This document shows positions 16,787 through 26,495 of a DNA stretch of 64,000 nt, in pieces; the stretch's first letter is position 1, and each line of letters opens with the position of its first letter. The stretch is from Halobacillus sp. Marseille-P3879 (GTDB lineage Bacteria; Bacillota; Bacilli; Bacillales; Halobacillaceae). A model generated the notes under the pieces. The model was not told the origin of the DNA. It saw only the letters and a program-made list of their open reading frames with translations, and did no database searches. The DNA is taken from the NCBI RefSeq assembly GCF_900240285.1, contig NZ_OESS01000003.1, forward strand, positions 806,001 to 870,000, in the 5' to 3' direction. A program made the position numbers and the translations under genes.

Positions 16787-18277
16787 GTGGAAGATATATT
16801 GAAAATTAATGAACAGGATAATGTTGCAGTGGCATTAAAAGATTTGCCCCGCGGCACGAAGGTCCAGGTAGAAGCTGAAGAGATTGAATTGACTTCAGAT
16901 GTACCAAGAGGTCATAAGATTGCATTAAAACCGATGGATAAAGGGACAAATATCCTGAAATATGGTTTTCCGATCGGACATCTTGAAAAGCCGGTGCAGC
17001 AAGGGGACTGGGTGCATACTGACAATACGAAAACGAATCTTGAGGGCGTTCAGGATTATCAATATGAACCGAAGTTTGCAGACAATCCTTTTATCAAGGA
17101 AAACTTAACGTTTAAAGGCTTTAAGCGTGAGGATGGCCGTGTCGGCATCCGTAACGAGCTGTGGATTGTTCCTACAGTCGGATGTGTCAATGGGATTGCG
17201 GAACAGATCATTAAGATTTTTCAATCTGAGGTTGGCGACATAACCCCTTTCGATAATATTCAGGTTCTAAAGCATAACTACGGCTGTTCCCAGCTGGGTG
17301 ATGATCACGTAAATACGAGAACAACCCTCGGAAATGCTGTGAAACACCCAAACGCAGGAGGGGTGCTGGTACTGGGGTTAGGTTGTGAAAATAACAGCGT
17401 CAATGAATTTGAACAGTCTCTCGGTGATTATGACAGAGGCAGAATCAAGTTTCTTACCTCTCAGGACGTTATGAATGAAATGGAGGAAGGCGTCAAGCTT
17501 CTGCATGAAATCTATCAGACAGCCAAAGATGACCATCGGGAAGAGGTACCGCTGTCAGAGCTGAAAGTCGGACTTAAATGCGGCGGATCAGACGGATTCT
17601 CTGGTATTACAGCAAACCCGCTGCTTGGCAGACTCTCTGATTACCTCGTCGCTCAAAACGGGACGACTGTTTTAACAGAAGTTCCTGAAATGTTCGGAGC
17701 AGAAAAGCTGTTAATGGAGAGAGCAGTTAACGAAAAGGTTTTCCATAAGACAGTCGATCTCATTAACGATTTCAAACAATATTTTATTAAGCACGATCAG
17801 CCTATCTATGAGAATCCATCTCCAGGTAATAAGGATGGGGGCATTACGACTCTCGAGGATAAATCGCTCGGTTGTACGCAGAAAGCGGGTACGTCAGTTG
17901 TTACCGATGTACTGAAATACGGCGAAAGGCTGGAAACGAAAGGTTTAAATCTGCTCAGCTCCCCCGGTAATGATTTAGTTGCTTCTACAGCCCTTGCAGC
18001 AGCCGGCTGTCAGATTGTTCTTTTTACAACAGGCCGAGGGACCCCGTTTGGATCCTTTGTACCGACGATGAAAATATCTACTAATACACAAATCTATGAA
18101 AATAAGAAACACTGGATCGATTTTAATGCAGGCAGTCTCCTTGAGGGGAAAGCGCCGGATGATGTGCTTCAGGATTTTATCAACTATATTATCAGCGTGG
18201 CCAGCGGAGAGCTTGTCAACAATGAGAAAAATGACTTTCGTGAAATTGCCATCTTTAAATCGGGAGTGACGCTCTAA
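16787..18277 (+). CDS. uxaA: Altronate dehydratase
   Basis: Dehydrates D-altronate to 2-keto-3-deoxygluconate. It has the full-length two-part structure: an N-terminal SAF-like domain (about residues 1-90, including VALKDLPRGTKV) and a large C-terminal UxaA domain with conserved cysteines in KHNYGCSQLGDD, GLGCENN, GLKCGGSDGFSG and SLGCTQKAG that probably hold iron. Start is GTG after GAGGAGG. 496 residues is the usual length. It lies 24 bases after uxaC. Confidence 0.95.
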   Translation: MEDILKINEQDNVAVALKDLPRGTKVQVEAEEIELTSDVPRGHKIALKPMDKGTNILKYGFPIGHLEKPVQQGDWVHTDNTKTNLEGVQDYQYEPKFADNPFIKENLTFKGFKREDGRVGIRNELWIVPTVGCVNGIAEQIIKIFQSEVGDITPFDNIQVLKHNYGCSQLGDDHVNTRTTLGNAVKHPNAGGVLVLGLGCENNSVNEFEQSLGDYDRGRIKFLTSQDVMNEMEEGVKLLHEIYQTAKDDHREEVPLSELKVGLKCGGSDGFSGITANPLLGRLSDYLVAQNGTTVLTEVPEMFGAEKLLMERAVNEKVFHKTVDLINDFKQYFIKHDQPIYENPSPGNKDGGITTLEDKSLGCTQKAGTSVVTDVLKYGERLETKGLNLLSSPGNDLVASTALAAAGCQIVLFTTGRGTPFGSFVPTMKISTNTQIYENKKHWIDFNAGSLLEGKAPDDVLQDFINYIISVASGELVNNEKNDFREIAIFKSGVTL

Positions 18278-18294
18278 TGAAGGAGGAGCTTGGA

Positions 18295-18930
18295 ATGGAT
18301 CAGCTATTAGACGAGAAAAAAATTATCGCAATCATCCGCGGTATCCCTTTAGGTACAGGACAGCAAACAGCGCAGGCTCTGTATGACGGAGGGGTACGCT
18401 TCCTGGAGATCACGTTGAATACAGAGGGGGCGCTTGAAATGATTTCGGAATTGAAGGAGTCATTTCAAGGGCGAATGAAGATTGGGGCAGGGACGGTTTT
18501 AAGTGTGGAGGATGCAGAAGCTTCCATCGAAGCAGGAGCTGAATATATCGTGAGTCCTCATTTTGATGAAGAAGTAGTCACCTACTGTCTTTCAAAAGGA
18601 GTTACGGTGTGGCCGGGAACGATGACACCGACAGAAATGGTACGCGCAACAAACCTTGGAGCTCCTGCGGTTAAAGTGTTTCCAGTCGGGGCTCTCGGAA
18701 TGAATTATATTAAAGACGTACGCGGCCCGCTCAACCATATTAAAATGATCGCCACAGGCGGTGTGAATTTAGATAATATCCAAGACGTGATTCAAAACGG
18801 CGTCACAGCTGTTGGGTTAGGAGGAAACCTGGTAAACAATAAGCTGATTGCGGAAGGAAAATACAGTGAAATTACGAAACTGGCTGAGCAGTACACCGCC
18901 AAAGTAGAGGAGGCTGCTGTTCATGGGTAA
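18295..18930 (+). CDS. kdgA: 2-dehydro-3-deoxyphosphogluconate aldolase
   Basis: Class I aldolase that splits KDPG into pyruvate and glyceraldehyde-3-phosphate. The motif LEITLNTEGAL holds the catalytic glutamate and PAVKVFPVGALG the Schiff-base lysine (about residue 127); the phosphate loop is MIATGGVNLDN. The open frame begins at an ATG at 18277, but the ribosome site AAGGAGG lies at 18280-18286 inside it, so the ATG at 18295 is the real start, giving 211 residues. Its stop overlaps the kdgK start by 8 bases, implying coupled translation. Confidence 0.93.
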   Translation: MDQLLDEKKIIAIIRGIPLGTGQQTAQALYDGGVRFLEITLNTEGALEMISELKESFQGRMKIGAGTVLSVEDAEASIEAGAEYIVSPHFDEEVVTYCLSKGVTVWPGTMTPTEMVRATNLGAPAVKVFPVGALGMNYIKDVRGPLNHIKMIATGGVNLDNIQDVIQNGVTAVGLGGNLVNNKLIAEGKYSEITKLAEQYTAKVEEAAVHG

Positions 18931-19912
18931 TTACGCGGATGTCGTAACGATCGGGGAAAGCATGGTCCTTATTCAGCCTTATAATGGCGGGGGAATTAAG
19001 TACGCTCCTTTATTATCTAAGTCGGTGGGAGGAGCAGAATCAAACCTGGCATTCGGTTTATCCCGGCTGGGAAAAAAAGTGAGATGGATCAGTCGTGTAG
19101 GCAGTGATCCTTTTGGAGAGCTTATCCTCTCTACCATTGCCGGAGAAGGAATTGACGTGTCTTATACGGAAAAGGATCCAAATGAACCGACAGCTCTTTA
19201 TTTTAAAGAAGCCACAACACCTGGAGATCCAAGCGTGTATTATTACCGCAGGAACTCAGCAGCGAGTCAATTCGCAAGGGAGCATATAAAGCCTGAATGG
19301 TTTGAGCAGGCAGGACATCTGCATGTCACAGGAATCACTCCTGCTCTAGGGGAGCACACGGTGGAGTTCATGAAAGAAGCGATGAAGCAGGCGAAAGCAC
19401 AGGGATTAACTGTTTCCTTCGATCCTAATCTGCGCAGAAAGCTTTGGGATGACCACACCGCAAGAGAGGTGCTTCTTGAGCTGATTCCTCTTTGTGATAT
19501 ATTCCTGCCGGGGCTGGAGGAGGCAGAATTTCTGTTAGGAGAACAGTCTCCTGCTGCTCACGGTGCGGAGTTTCTAGAAATGGGTCCTTCGATAGTAGCC
19601 ATGAAGCTTGGAGAAGAGGGATCTATAGGTTTTACGAAAAATGGTTTCTATGAGGAAGAACCTTATAAAGTGACACAAGTGGTTGATACCGTAGGAGCGG
19701 GAGACGCCTATGCTGCCGGTTTTCTGTCAGCATTATTAGAAGAGAAGAATTTTCTAAATGAGGAGAAGTCAGCGGAAATACTGCCAAAAGCATTAAAGCG
19801 TGCCAATGTAACAGGAGCATTAGCGACACAGTTCCATGGGGACTGGGAGGGAGCTCCAACACTGCAGGAAGTGAACCAGCTGATGAATGATCAGCAGGCC
19901 GTTACCAGGTGA
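18923..19912 (+). CDS. kdgK: 2-keto-3-deoxygluconate kinase
   Basis: PfkB-family sugar kinase that phosphorylates 2-keto-3-deoxygluconate to KDPG. N-terminal GESMVLIQPYNGGGIKYA and GGAESNLAFGLSRLG are the substrate-binding part, and DTVGAGDAYAAGFL holds the catalytic aspartate and anion hole near residue 258. 329 residues is normal. It overlaps kdgA by 8 bases; GAGGAGG within kdgA is its ribosome site. Last gene of the operon; its product pathway also serves the kduI/kduD products made elsewhere in the window. Confidence 0.93.
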   Translation: MGNYADVVTIGESMVLIQPYNGGGIKYAPLLSKSVGGAESNLAFGLSRLGKKVRWISRVGSDPFGELILSTIAGEGIDVSYTEKDPNEPTALYFKEATTPGDPSVYYYRRNSAASQFAREHIKPEWFEQAGHLHVTGITPALGEHTVEFMKEAMKQAKAQGLTVSFDPNLRRKLWDDHTAREVLLELIPLCDIFLPGLEEAEFLLGEQSPAAHGAEFLEMGPSIVAMKLGEEGSIGFTKNGFYEEEPYKVTQVVDTVGAGDAYAAGFLSALLEEKNFLNEEKSAEILPKALKRANVTGALATQFHGDWEGAPTLQEVNQLMNDQQAVTR

Positions 19913-19918
19913 CAATGA

Positions 19919-19958
19919 GGAAGCCTTACTCAGCTGAATAACTGATGAGGCTTTTTAT
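19919..19958 (+). terminator. Terminator of uxa operon
   Basis: Imperfect stem between GAAGCCTTACTCAG and CTGATGAGGCTTT followed by T residues. The weak pairing may allow some readthrough to the next gene 30 bases on. Confidence 0.7.
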
Positions 19959-19988
19959 ACATCAATAAAAATATAAGGAGGTTATTGA

Positions 19989-20849
19989 ATGAGTATAGGG
20001 GTGCTGGCCCATTTATTTGGGAAAATGTCGTATAAGGAGCTTGCTTCCAAGGTGGGGGCAAAAGGGTTTCCTCATGTACAGCTCGCCCTTTGGAAGGCAT
20101 TTAATGATTATGATTTTAGTAAGCCGGGATTACTAAGTCCGGGACTTGCGGAAGACATTGGGGAAGAGTTTGATAAGCATGATGTTTCCATTTCTGTATT
20201 AGCTTGTTACCTTCACTTTTTTCATGAAGATGTTCAGCAGAGGCGGGAGAACATGGAACGCTTCAAAGAATTGATTCGTCATGCGAAGTTCTTCGGTGCA
20301 CCGATTGTTGCCTGTGAAGTAGGAAAGCTGCAGTCAAAGGAGCTCACGGGTGATGAATGGTTAATATTAAAGACGAATATTGAAGAGCTGGTAGAGGAGG
20401 CCGAGAAATGGGGTGTCTATATCGGCATTGAGCCGGCGAATGACCATTTAATCGGCTCAGCAGAACAGCTGCATCATATGCTTGAGGAAGTACCGTCTTC
20501 TAACATTGGAGTCGTGTTGGACCCAGGGAACTTAGTGCATAATGGAAACTTTCATAAGCAGGATGAAGTGATTAGAGAAGCCTTTGATTTACTAGGAACA
20601 CGTATCATTGCCGGTCATGCTAAAGATCGTATCATCGGTGCTGACGGGCAGATCAAAACCGTGGTTCCAGGAAAAGGTGATTTGAATTATGAATTGTATA
20701 TGGAGCTGCTGGAGCAGTATAAGCCGCAGGCAAGAATCATTATGGAAGCTGCGAAAGATTATCAAATGCTTGAAGCTAGAAGTTATATAGAGAAAATGCG
20801 TGAACAGGCTAAAGTTAAAGCGTCTGTAACACACCCACTAACCAATTAG
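19989..20849 (+). CDS. Sugar phosphate isomerase/epimerase family TIM barrel
   Basis: Xylose-isomerase-like (AP endonuclease family 2) TIM-barrel protein of 286 residues, cytosolic. Metal-site residues expected for the fold are seen in IGIEPANDHLIG (Glu), GVVLDPGNLVHNG (Asp), AGHAKDR (His) and RIIMEAAKDY (Glu). Ribosome site AAGGAGG precedes the ATG. It lies between the galacturonate operon and the PL9 lyase gene, only about 50 bases from each, so it may isomerise or epimerise a uronate or ulosonate from pectin. The exact reaction cannot be read from sequence; family members act on many sugars. Confidence 0.75.
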   Translation: MSIGVLAHLFGKMSYKELASKVGAKGFPHVQLALWKAFNDYDFSKPGLLSPGLAEDIGEEFDKHDVSISVLACYLHFFHEDVQQRRENMERFKELIRHAKFFGAPIVACEVGKLQSKELTGDEWLILKTNIEELVEEAEKWGVYIGIEPANDHLIGSAEQLHHMLEEVPSSNIGVVLDPGNLVHNGNFHKQDEVIREAFDLLGTRIIAGHAKDRIIGADGQIKTVVPGKGDLNYELYMELLEQYKPQARIIMEAAKDYQMLEARSYIEKMREQAKVKASVTHPLTN

Positions 20850-20897
20850 GGAAAAGCTTTTTTAATGGGGGGCATTAAAAAAGGAGAGATGTGGAGA

Positions 20898-23800
20898 ATG
20901 AAGAGATGGACAAGACGATGGGCAGTCATAACAATTCTAATCTTATTGTTTACAAGCTTAAATGTAACCGCTTTCGCTGATGAAGGATCTGGTGAAGATT
21001 CTGAAGACTGGGAGTTCGGAGCTTTTGGTTCCAATACGAGCGAAGATAGTAACCCACCTCCGTCATTTAACGAGGATGGCTCTGTTACGATCGAAGCCTC
21101 AGGGGGAAAAATAGCCAGCAGTGAAGAAGGATTGTCTTATTACTACACGAAGCTGCCGGCCGATTCTAATTTTGAAATAGAAACAACGGCTTACGCTGAT
21201 TCTTACAGTCCTGACAGCCAGCGTTCATTCGGCTTGATGCTGAGGAATGGGGTAGGAGAAAATGGAGACAGTGGCAAGCAGGCCTCTGAGTATGTAGCTG
21301 TCGGTGCTTTACATGATGCAATAAGAGGTTTCTATAGTCAGGGTGGATTAAGTAAGCTGGATGTTTTCTCAGATAATACAGCACCAGGCCCGGGCGAGAC
21401 GTATGATTTGTCCATTAAAAAGTCAGGAGATACGTTTGTTGTTACCTCTAATGGACAAAGTGAGACAGTGACTTTAGATGAAGCCTTTTCTGAGGACCTT
21501 TATTTAGGGTTTTATGTAGCACGTAATGGAACTGTGACATTTAGTGATACAAATGTCGAGCAGTCAGCAGAGGTTTCCGATATAGAAGTGAATGCAGAGA
21601 ACATGAAGACGGAATACTTAATTGATGAACAACTGGATTTAGAAGGTCTGGAGGTACAGGCCGTCCAGGAAGATGGCACCACGGAAACGTTAACGGAGGA
21701 AGATTATATTGTTACAGGGTTTGACAGTAGTGAACCAGGTACAAATACCATAACAGTCAGTTATAACGGAATTGAAAAAAACATTGATTTAACCATTACA
21801 GAATTGCAGCTAACTGATATGTATATCAATTATTACCCTGCAAAAACGGATTATTATGTAGATGATCATTTTGACCCAGAAGGACTGGAAGTGATCGGAG
21901 AATACGAAGATGGTTATAAGGAAGAGGTGCTGACGAGTGACCAATACACCTTTTTCATCGACGGGGAAGAAATAGAAGAGGGGGCGCAGTTAACGGAACC
22001 AGGGACTAAATCAGTCACTATTCAATCTTCTCAGAAGTCTGATGTGTCCGCTTCATTTGATATCGAAGTGAAGGATGAGCAGGTTTCAGCACTTGAGGTC
22101 ATTCAGCCGCCTACAAAAACACAGTATTTTATAGGGGACGAACTTGATCTGGATGGTCTTTCGGTCGAGGCTTCTTATAGTGATGGGACGACCGAGCGAT
22201 TAACAAAGGATCAAATTGATGTCTCTGAGCTTGATACAAGTACAGAAGGAGACAAAGAAGTAACCTTATCCTATAAAGGGGAAGAGACTGATTTTACAGT
22301 TAATGTAAAAGAAAAAGAATCAGAGGGCATAAAGGTTACCGAATATCCTAAAACCACATACGACCTCGAAGAAGAATTTGATGCTGAAGGACTCGAAATA
22401 TCCAAAGTCTATGATAACGGCGATGAAGAGCCGTTAGACCAAGCTGATTACGAACTTGATAGTTCTGAATTAAATTCTTCTGAAGAGGGTGTGTATCCAA
22501 TTACCGTCACCCCTGCTGATGACTCAATTGAACCCATTACGTTTGATGTAACGGTTCGCGATCAAGGGGAAGTAGATTGGCAGACGATCCAGTTCGGCCA
22601 GTCTACAGGAAGTGATACAAATTACATTACAGATGAAGATGACTCAGTCCGAATTGTAGCTGAACCCGGCGCGGGAAAAATTACCGGGGATCATGATGGA
22701 ATCACATACTACTATACAGAGATTGATGCGGAAGAGGACAATTTTGAACTTTCCGCTGATATTAAAGTCAATGAATACGCCAAGAGTCCAAATCACGATG
22801 GGCAGGAGTCATTTGGAATTATGGCGCGTGACGCAATAGGAGAAGAAGATAATTCAAGCGTATTTGCGTCTAATATCGCTGCTGTCGGCGGCTTTAGCGG
22901 CGGAACTCAGGAAAAGAATGGCACCCAGTTGTTCATTCGTGACGGAGTAGAGTCTCCGGACGGTGCTGGCAGTCAGGGAGTGCAAAAGACGATGCTGAAC
23001 GATGTGAAACCCGAAACGGGCAACACATACCCGGAACAGGATTATCGTTTAACATTATCCAAAACGAACAGTGGCTACACTGGCAGGCTGAACGATGGGG
23101 ATGAGGAGATTTTCTTTGAACCTGACATCTTAAATGTACAGGATTCCAAAATCTATGTTGGGTTCTATACAGCTCGGCTTGCAGATATTGAAGTAAGCAA
23201 TATTGATTATTCCGTTACAGCTCAAGATACGGATCCTCCAAAGGTAGAAGCACCTGAAGAGCCGGTGGAGCCTGAATTTAGTATCGAGTCCCGAAGTAAA
23301 ACATCTGAATCTGAGTATGACCTGCTGCTGGACTCCAATGTAGATGGTGTCGTCAGCGTTAAGCAGGAAAATGAAGAAATTGTTAGTAATGAATCTGTTG
23401 AACAGGGAGAATTAACAAGTGTTCCCGCAGAGTTAGCTGATAATGATGAGACAAATTTCAGCATTACTTTCCTTCCCGATGATACGCAGAATTTAACTTC
23501 ATACGGGAAACAAGTAAAGAACTTTACCGTTTCGATGAAAACGTTCAATGAAGAAGGGGATATCCATGTCACTCCATCAGCATCAGGTGACGGAGACGGT
23601 ACAGAGGATCATCCGGTTGATCTGGATACTGCTGTAGAATATGTTCTGCCTGGTCAGAAAATCGTACTAAGCGATGGCGATTATGTCCGGGACTCTAAAT
23701 TGGAAATCGCAAAGTATAACGATGGAGCAAAAGACAGCATGAAATATTTAGAGGCAGAGGATGGAGCACGCCCTGTAATCGATTTTGATAAAAAGTCTGA

Positions 23801-25019
23801 GGGTGTTGTATTAAGCGGTGATTACTGGCACGTTAAAGGCATCGACTTTGCTCGATCTGCCGGAAACACAAAAGGATTCACCGTAGGCGGTAATGATAAT
23901 ATTGTTGAAGAAAGCCGCTTTTATGAACATGGTGATACAGGACTGCAGATCAGTCGTACCGATACAGATGCACCAAAAGAAGAATGGCCGTCAAACAACT
24001 TAATTTTAAACAGCGAGTCGTTTGATAACCGTGATCCTTCTGATAATAACGCCGATGGTTTTGCTGCCAAGCTGACATCCGGTGAGAACAATGTATTCCT
24101 TGGCTGTATTGCCCACCATAACATTGATGATGGCTGGGATTTATACACCAAAGCCGGTACGGGAGCCATAGGTCCTGTACTAATAGAGGACAGCATTGCT
24201 TATGAAAATGGTGCTCTTACAGATGGAACAGTCGGTGACGGTGACAAGAATGGCTTCAAGCTTGGCGGAGAAGGGATCCATGTTCCTCATATTCTGCGTG
24301 ACAGTATAGCGTTTAATAATGGGGCAGATGGAGTCACCAGCAACAGTAACCCAGGTGTTATTGCTGAAAACACTGTTTCTTATAACAACGCCGGACGCAA
24401 CTTAGCGTTTACCACGTATTCCAACATCGAAGAAGACTTTACAGTGGACAAGTTTATTTCATATCAAAGCGACCATTCAGGTGAGGACCAATATCCGGAA
24501 GAAGCAGTGTCTGGTAACAACTTCTTCTTTGACGGCAGTGTGAGTCAAAATGAATCTGGAACGAAGCTTACAGATGAGAACTTTGTAAGCCTTACACCTG
24601 AACTGCCATACGAAAGAGACGAGGATGGAACCACTATAAAGGGAGATTTCCTTAAGTTCCAGGTTTCTGCGAATGCAGAATGGAAGCCTCCGGTTATTAA
24701 GAAAAAAGAAAAAGGGAAAAAGCATAATGACCATAAAGGCCCGAAAGCCAAAGCGTATGTAAGCCTGCAGGATGGGTTTGCTCTAGAAGACATAGATTTA
24801 GAAACCCTTCGTGTAAATGGTGAACTTGAACCGATAGCAAAGCAGAAGAAAATGCAGATTGATGACTTTGACAAAGATGGATCGAATGAATATGAGGTTC
24901 GATTCTCCCGTGATCAGTTAGCTTCCATTCTTGAAAAAGGAGAGCAGGAGGTAGTGCTCACAGGCGAGTTAAACTCAGGAGTACCATTTAAAGCTGTTTC
25001 AGTAGTTACAGTGAAGTGA
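20898..25019 (+). CDS. Secreted multi-domain PL9 pectate lyase
   Basis: Very large exported polygalacturonan lyase. A twin-arginine-free signal peptide (about residues 1-27, hydrophobic VITILILLF, ending near TAFA) is followed by a beta-sandwich-like module (35-220), four related Ig-like repeats of the bacterial Big_3 type (226-301, 302-394, 395-473, 474-558), a second copy of the first module (559-775), a linker (776-890), the PL9 right-handed beta-helix (890-1255) and a C-terminal tail after a Lys-rich stretch (1267 on). PL9 hallmarks include NNADGFAAKLTSG and HNIDDGWDLYTK. The frame is open from 20865; ATG 20898, or 20889, fits the ribosome site AAGGAG. At about 1373 residues it is longer than usual PL9 enzymes, and very acidic outside the tail. 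Confidence 0.9.
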   Translation: MKRWTRRWAVITILILLFTSLNVTAFADEGSGEDSEDWEFGAFGSNTSEDSNPPPSFNEDGSVTIEASGGKIASSEEGLSYYYTKLPADSNFEIETTAYADSYSPDSQRSFGLMLRNGVGENGDSGKQASEYVAVGALHDAIRGFYSQGGLSKLDVFSDNTAPGPGETYDLSIKKSGDTFVVTSNGQSETVTLDEAFSEDLYLGFYVARNGTVTFSDTNVEQSAEVSDIEVNAENMKTEYLIDEQLDLEGLEVQAVQEDGTTETLTEEDYIVTGFDSSEPGTNTITVSYNGIEKNIDLTITELQLTDMYINYYPAKTDYYVDDHFDPEGLEVIGEYEDGYKEEVLTSDQYTFFIDGEEIEEGAQLTEPGTKSVTIQSSQKSDVSASFDIEVKDEQVSALEVIQPPTKTQYFIGDELDLDGLSVEASYSDGTTERLTKDQIDVSELDTSTEGDKEVTLSYKGEETDFTVNVKEKESEGIKVTEYPKTTYDLEEEFDAEGLEISKVYDNGDEEPLDQADYELDSSELNSSEEGVYPITVTPADDSIEPITFDVTVRDQGEVDWQTIQFGQSTGSDTNYITDEDDSVRIVAEPGAGKITGDHDGITYYYTEIDAEEDNFELSADIKVNEYAKSPNHDGQESFGIMARDAIGEEDNSSVFASNIAAVGGFSGGTQEKNGTQLFIRDGVESPDGAGSQGVQKTMLNDVKPETGNTYPEQDYRLTLSKTNSGYTGRLNDGDEEIFFEPDILNVQDSKIYVGFYTARLADIEVSNIDYSVTAQDTDPPKVEAPEEPVEPEFSIESRSKTSESEYDLLLDSNVDGVVSVKQENEEIVSNESVEQGELTSVPAELADNDETNFSITFLPDDTQNLTSYGKQVKNFTVSMKTFNEEGDIHVTPSASGDGDGTEDHPVDLDTAVEYVLPGQKIVLSDGDYVRDSKLEIAKYNDGAKDSMKYLEAEDGARPVIDFDKKSEGVVLSGDYWHVKGIDFARSAGNTKGFTVGGNDNIVEESRFYEHGDTGLQISRTDTDAPKEEWPSNNLILNSESFDNRDPSDNNADGFAAKLTSGENNVFLGCIAHHNIDDGWDLYTKAGTGAIGPVLIEDSIAYENGALTDGTVGDGDKNGFKLGGEGIHVPHILRDSIAFNNGADGVTSNSNPGVIAENTVSYNNAGRNLAFTTYSNIEEDFTVDKFISYQSDHSGEDQYPEEAVSGNNFFFDGSVSQNESGTKLTDENFVSLTPELPYERDEDGTTIKGDFLKFQVSANAEWKPPVIKKKEKGKKHNDHKGPKAKAYVSLQDGFALEDIDLETLRVNGELEPIAKQKKMQIDDFDKDGSNEYEVRFSRDQLASILEKGEQEVVLTGELNSGVPFKAVSVVTVK

Positions 25020-25021
25020 TA

Positions 25022-25052
25022 AAGAAGAGGGGAGCCCCTCTTCTTATTTTTC
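25022..25052 (+). terminator. Terminator after PL9 lyase
   Basis: AAGAAGAGGGG directly followed by its complement CCCCTCTTCTT (AG between) and a T-rich tail. Confidence 0.85.
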
Positions 25053-25089
25053 ATGATGGTATGAAAATTATTAGAAAGAAGGACGAATC

Positions 25090-26403
25090 GTGGATGCTGG
25101 AAAAGGTCGTTTAACATATAAGCAGCTTTGTGCATTTTTTATCCCGTTAGGATTTTCAGCCAGCTTAACGTCAATTACCCATGTCATTATTAATGGGACA
25201 TTAAGCCGTGGGGAGAACGCCGCTTTTATTATTGCCTGTTATGCAGTAGCCTTCGCGTTGTTTGGCATTATAGAAAGACCGATTATCGTTTTTAGACAGA
25301 CCTGTTCAGCGCTTGTAAAAGATGTTCAATCCTTTAAAGCGCTTGCTGTATTTATGGTAATTCCTATGGCAGTCATTATAGGATTCTGTCTTTTAATGGT
25401 ATATAGTTCATTTGGCGGCTGGGTGTATGTGAATTTATTTAATGCAGATCCCAATATGGTTCAAACCATTTCTGATGCTTTTGCGATTATTTTGTTTGTC
25501 ATTATTTTTTCCGGCATCAGAGGAATCTATCAAGGAGTGATCATTAACCACCTGGAGACAAAATGGCTGACGATTATGGTGGTGATTCGGTTATGCGTTA
25601 TGTTCGCTGCAGCCTATTTATTCGTCTATTTTGACTATATTACGAGTGCTGCTGGCTCGATTTTATTTTTACTCGGAATGCTCATCGAGTGTGTCATCAG
25701 TGTATGGAAGGGACACCGGATATTAAACGCTTCTTATCAGAAACAAGTAACAAAATTACGTAAAAGAGAGATTTCCAGCTTCTATCTGCCTTTAGCTTTT
25801 TACTTTGTAATTCAGACAGTACTCGTTCCTGTGATCTATGTATTTTTAGCGAAGACGAATAATATCGAAATGGGCATTGCTTCGTTTGCTTTAGCTTTCA
25901 GCATCACTCAAATGCTCCTAAGCTTCTTTATGTATACGCACCAGTTAGTCCTTCAGCTTTATGAGGTGAATAAGGAAAAAGTCATACGGTTTATTGTATT
26001 TATAAGCATGGTCCCTACTCTCGCTCTTTCAGTTTTATGTTATACACCTGCAGGCCTGTGGTTTATGGAAGAGGTTATGGGGGCAGATGAGGAGCTGACC
26101 TTAACAACAATTGCTGTTCTCAAGTTTTTTATAATTAAAACACTTGTATTTCCCTGGGTTGATTTCTTAAACGGCTTCCTAATGCTCCACAGAAAAACGA
26201 AACGAATGGCCGCGGCCCAAATCGGAAACTTAATAACAGTGGTCGTGTCTATCTCCCTTCTGGTAACTTATTTCCCCGCTTGGAATGGGGTGAATGGTTC
26301 CATAGCTGCATCCCTGGGGGAACTTGCAGGGTTAGTCATCGTTCTTTCCATTGTTCTTAAAATGGTGGCAAAGGAGAAAAGAAATCTTTCTCAATCGGCA
26401 TAA
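25090..26403 (+). CDS. MOP-superfamily (MATE/ANKH-like) membrane transporter
   Basis: Integral membrane protein of 437 residues with about 12 hydrophobic segments. The layout, with two halves of six helices, and segments such as FFIPLGFSASLTSITHVII and IERPIIVFRQTCSALV suggest the MATE/flippase (MOP) superfamily, and the second segment recalls the progressive-ankylosis (ANKH) type. No signal for polysaccharide polymerisation neighbours is present. The GTG start has only a modest ribosome site (AGAAAGAAGGAC). It stands between the PL9 lyase and the YesMN sensor pair, so export or import of an organic acid linked to pectin use is possible; that is a guess from context. Confidence 0.6.
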   Translation: MDAGKGRLTYKQLCAFFIPLGFSASLTSITHVIINGTLSRGENAAFIIACYAVAFALFGIIERPIIVFRQTCSALVKDVQSFKALAVFMVIPMAVIIGFCLLMVYSSFGGWVYVNLFNADPNMVQTISDAFAIILFVIIFSGIRGIYQGVIINHLETKWLTIMVVIRLCVMFAAAYLFVYFDYITSAAGSILFLLGMLIECVISVWKGHRILNASYQKQVTKLRKREISSFYLPLAFYFVIQTVLVPVIYVFLAKTNNIEMGIASFALAFSITQMLLSFFMYTHQLVLQLYEVNKEKVIRFIVFISMVPTLALSVLCYTPAGLWFMEEVMGADEELTLTTIAVLKFFIIKTLVFPWVDFLNGFLMLHRKTKRMAAAQIGNLITVVVSISLLVTYFPAWNGVNGSIAASLGELAGLVIVLSIVLKMVAKEKRNLSQSA

Positions 26404-26495
26404 GGAAAGAGTATACAATAACATTCCTAAAATAAACATTTATAATTTTTTCAATTGTGATATAATTCGATTAAAAACGGCAGGGGGAGGGAGAC

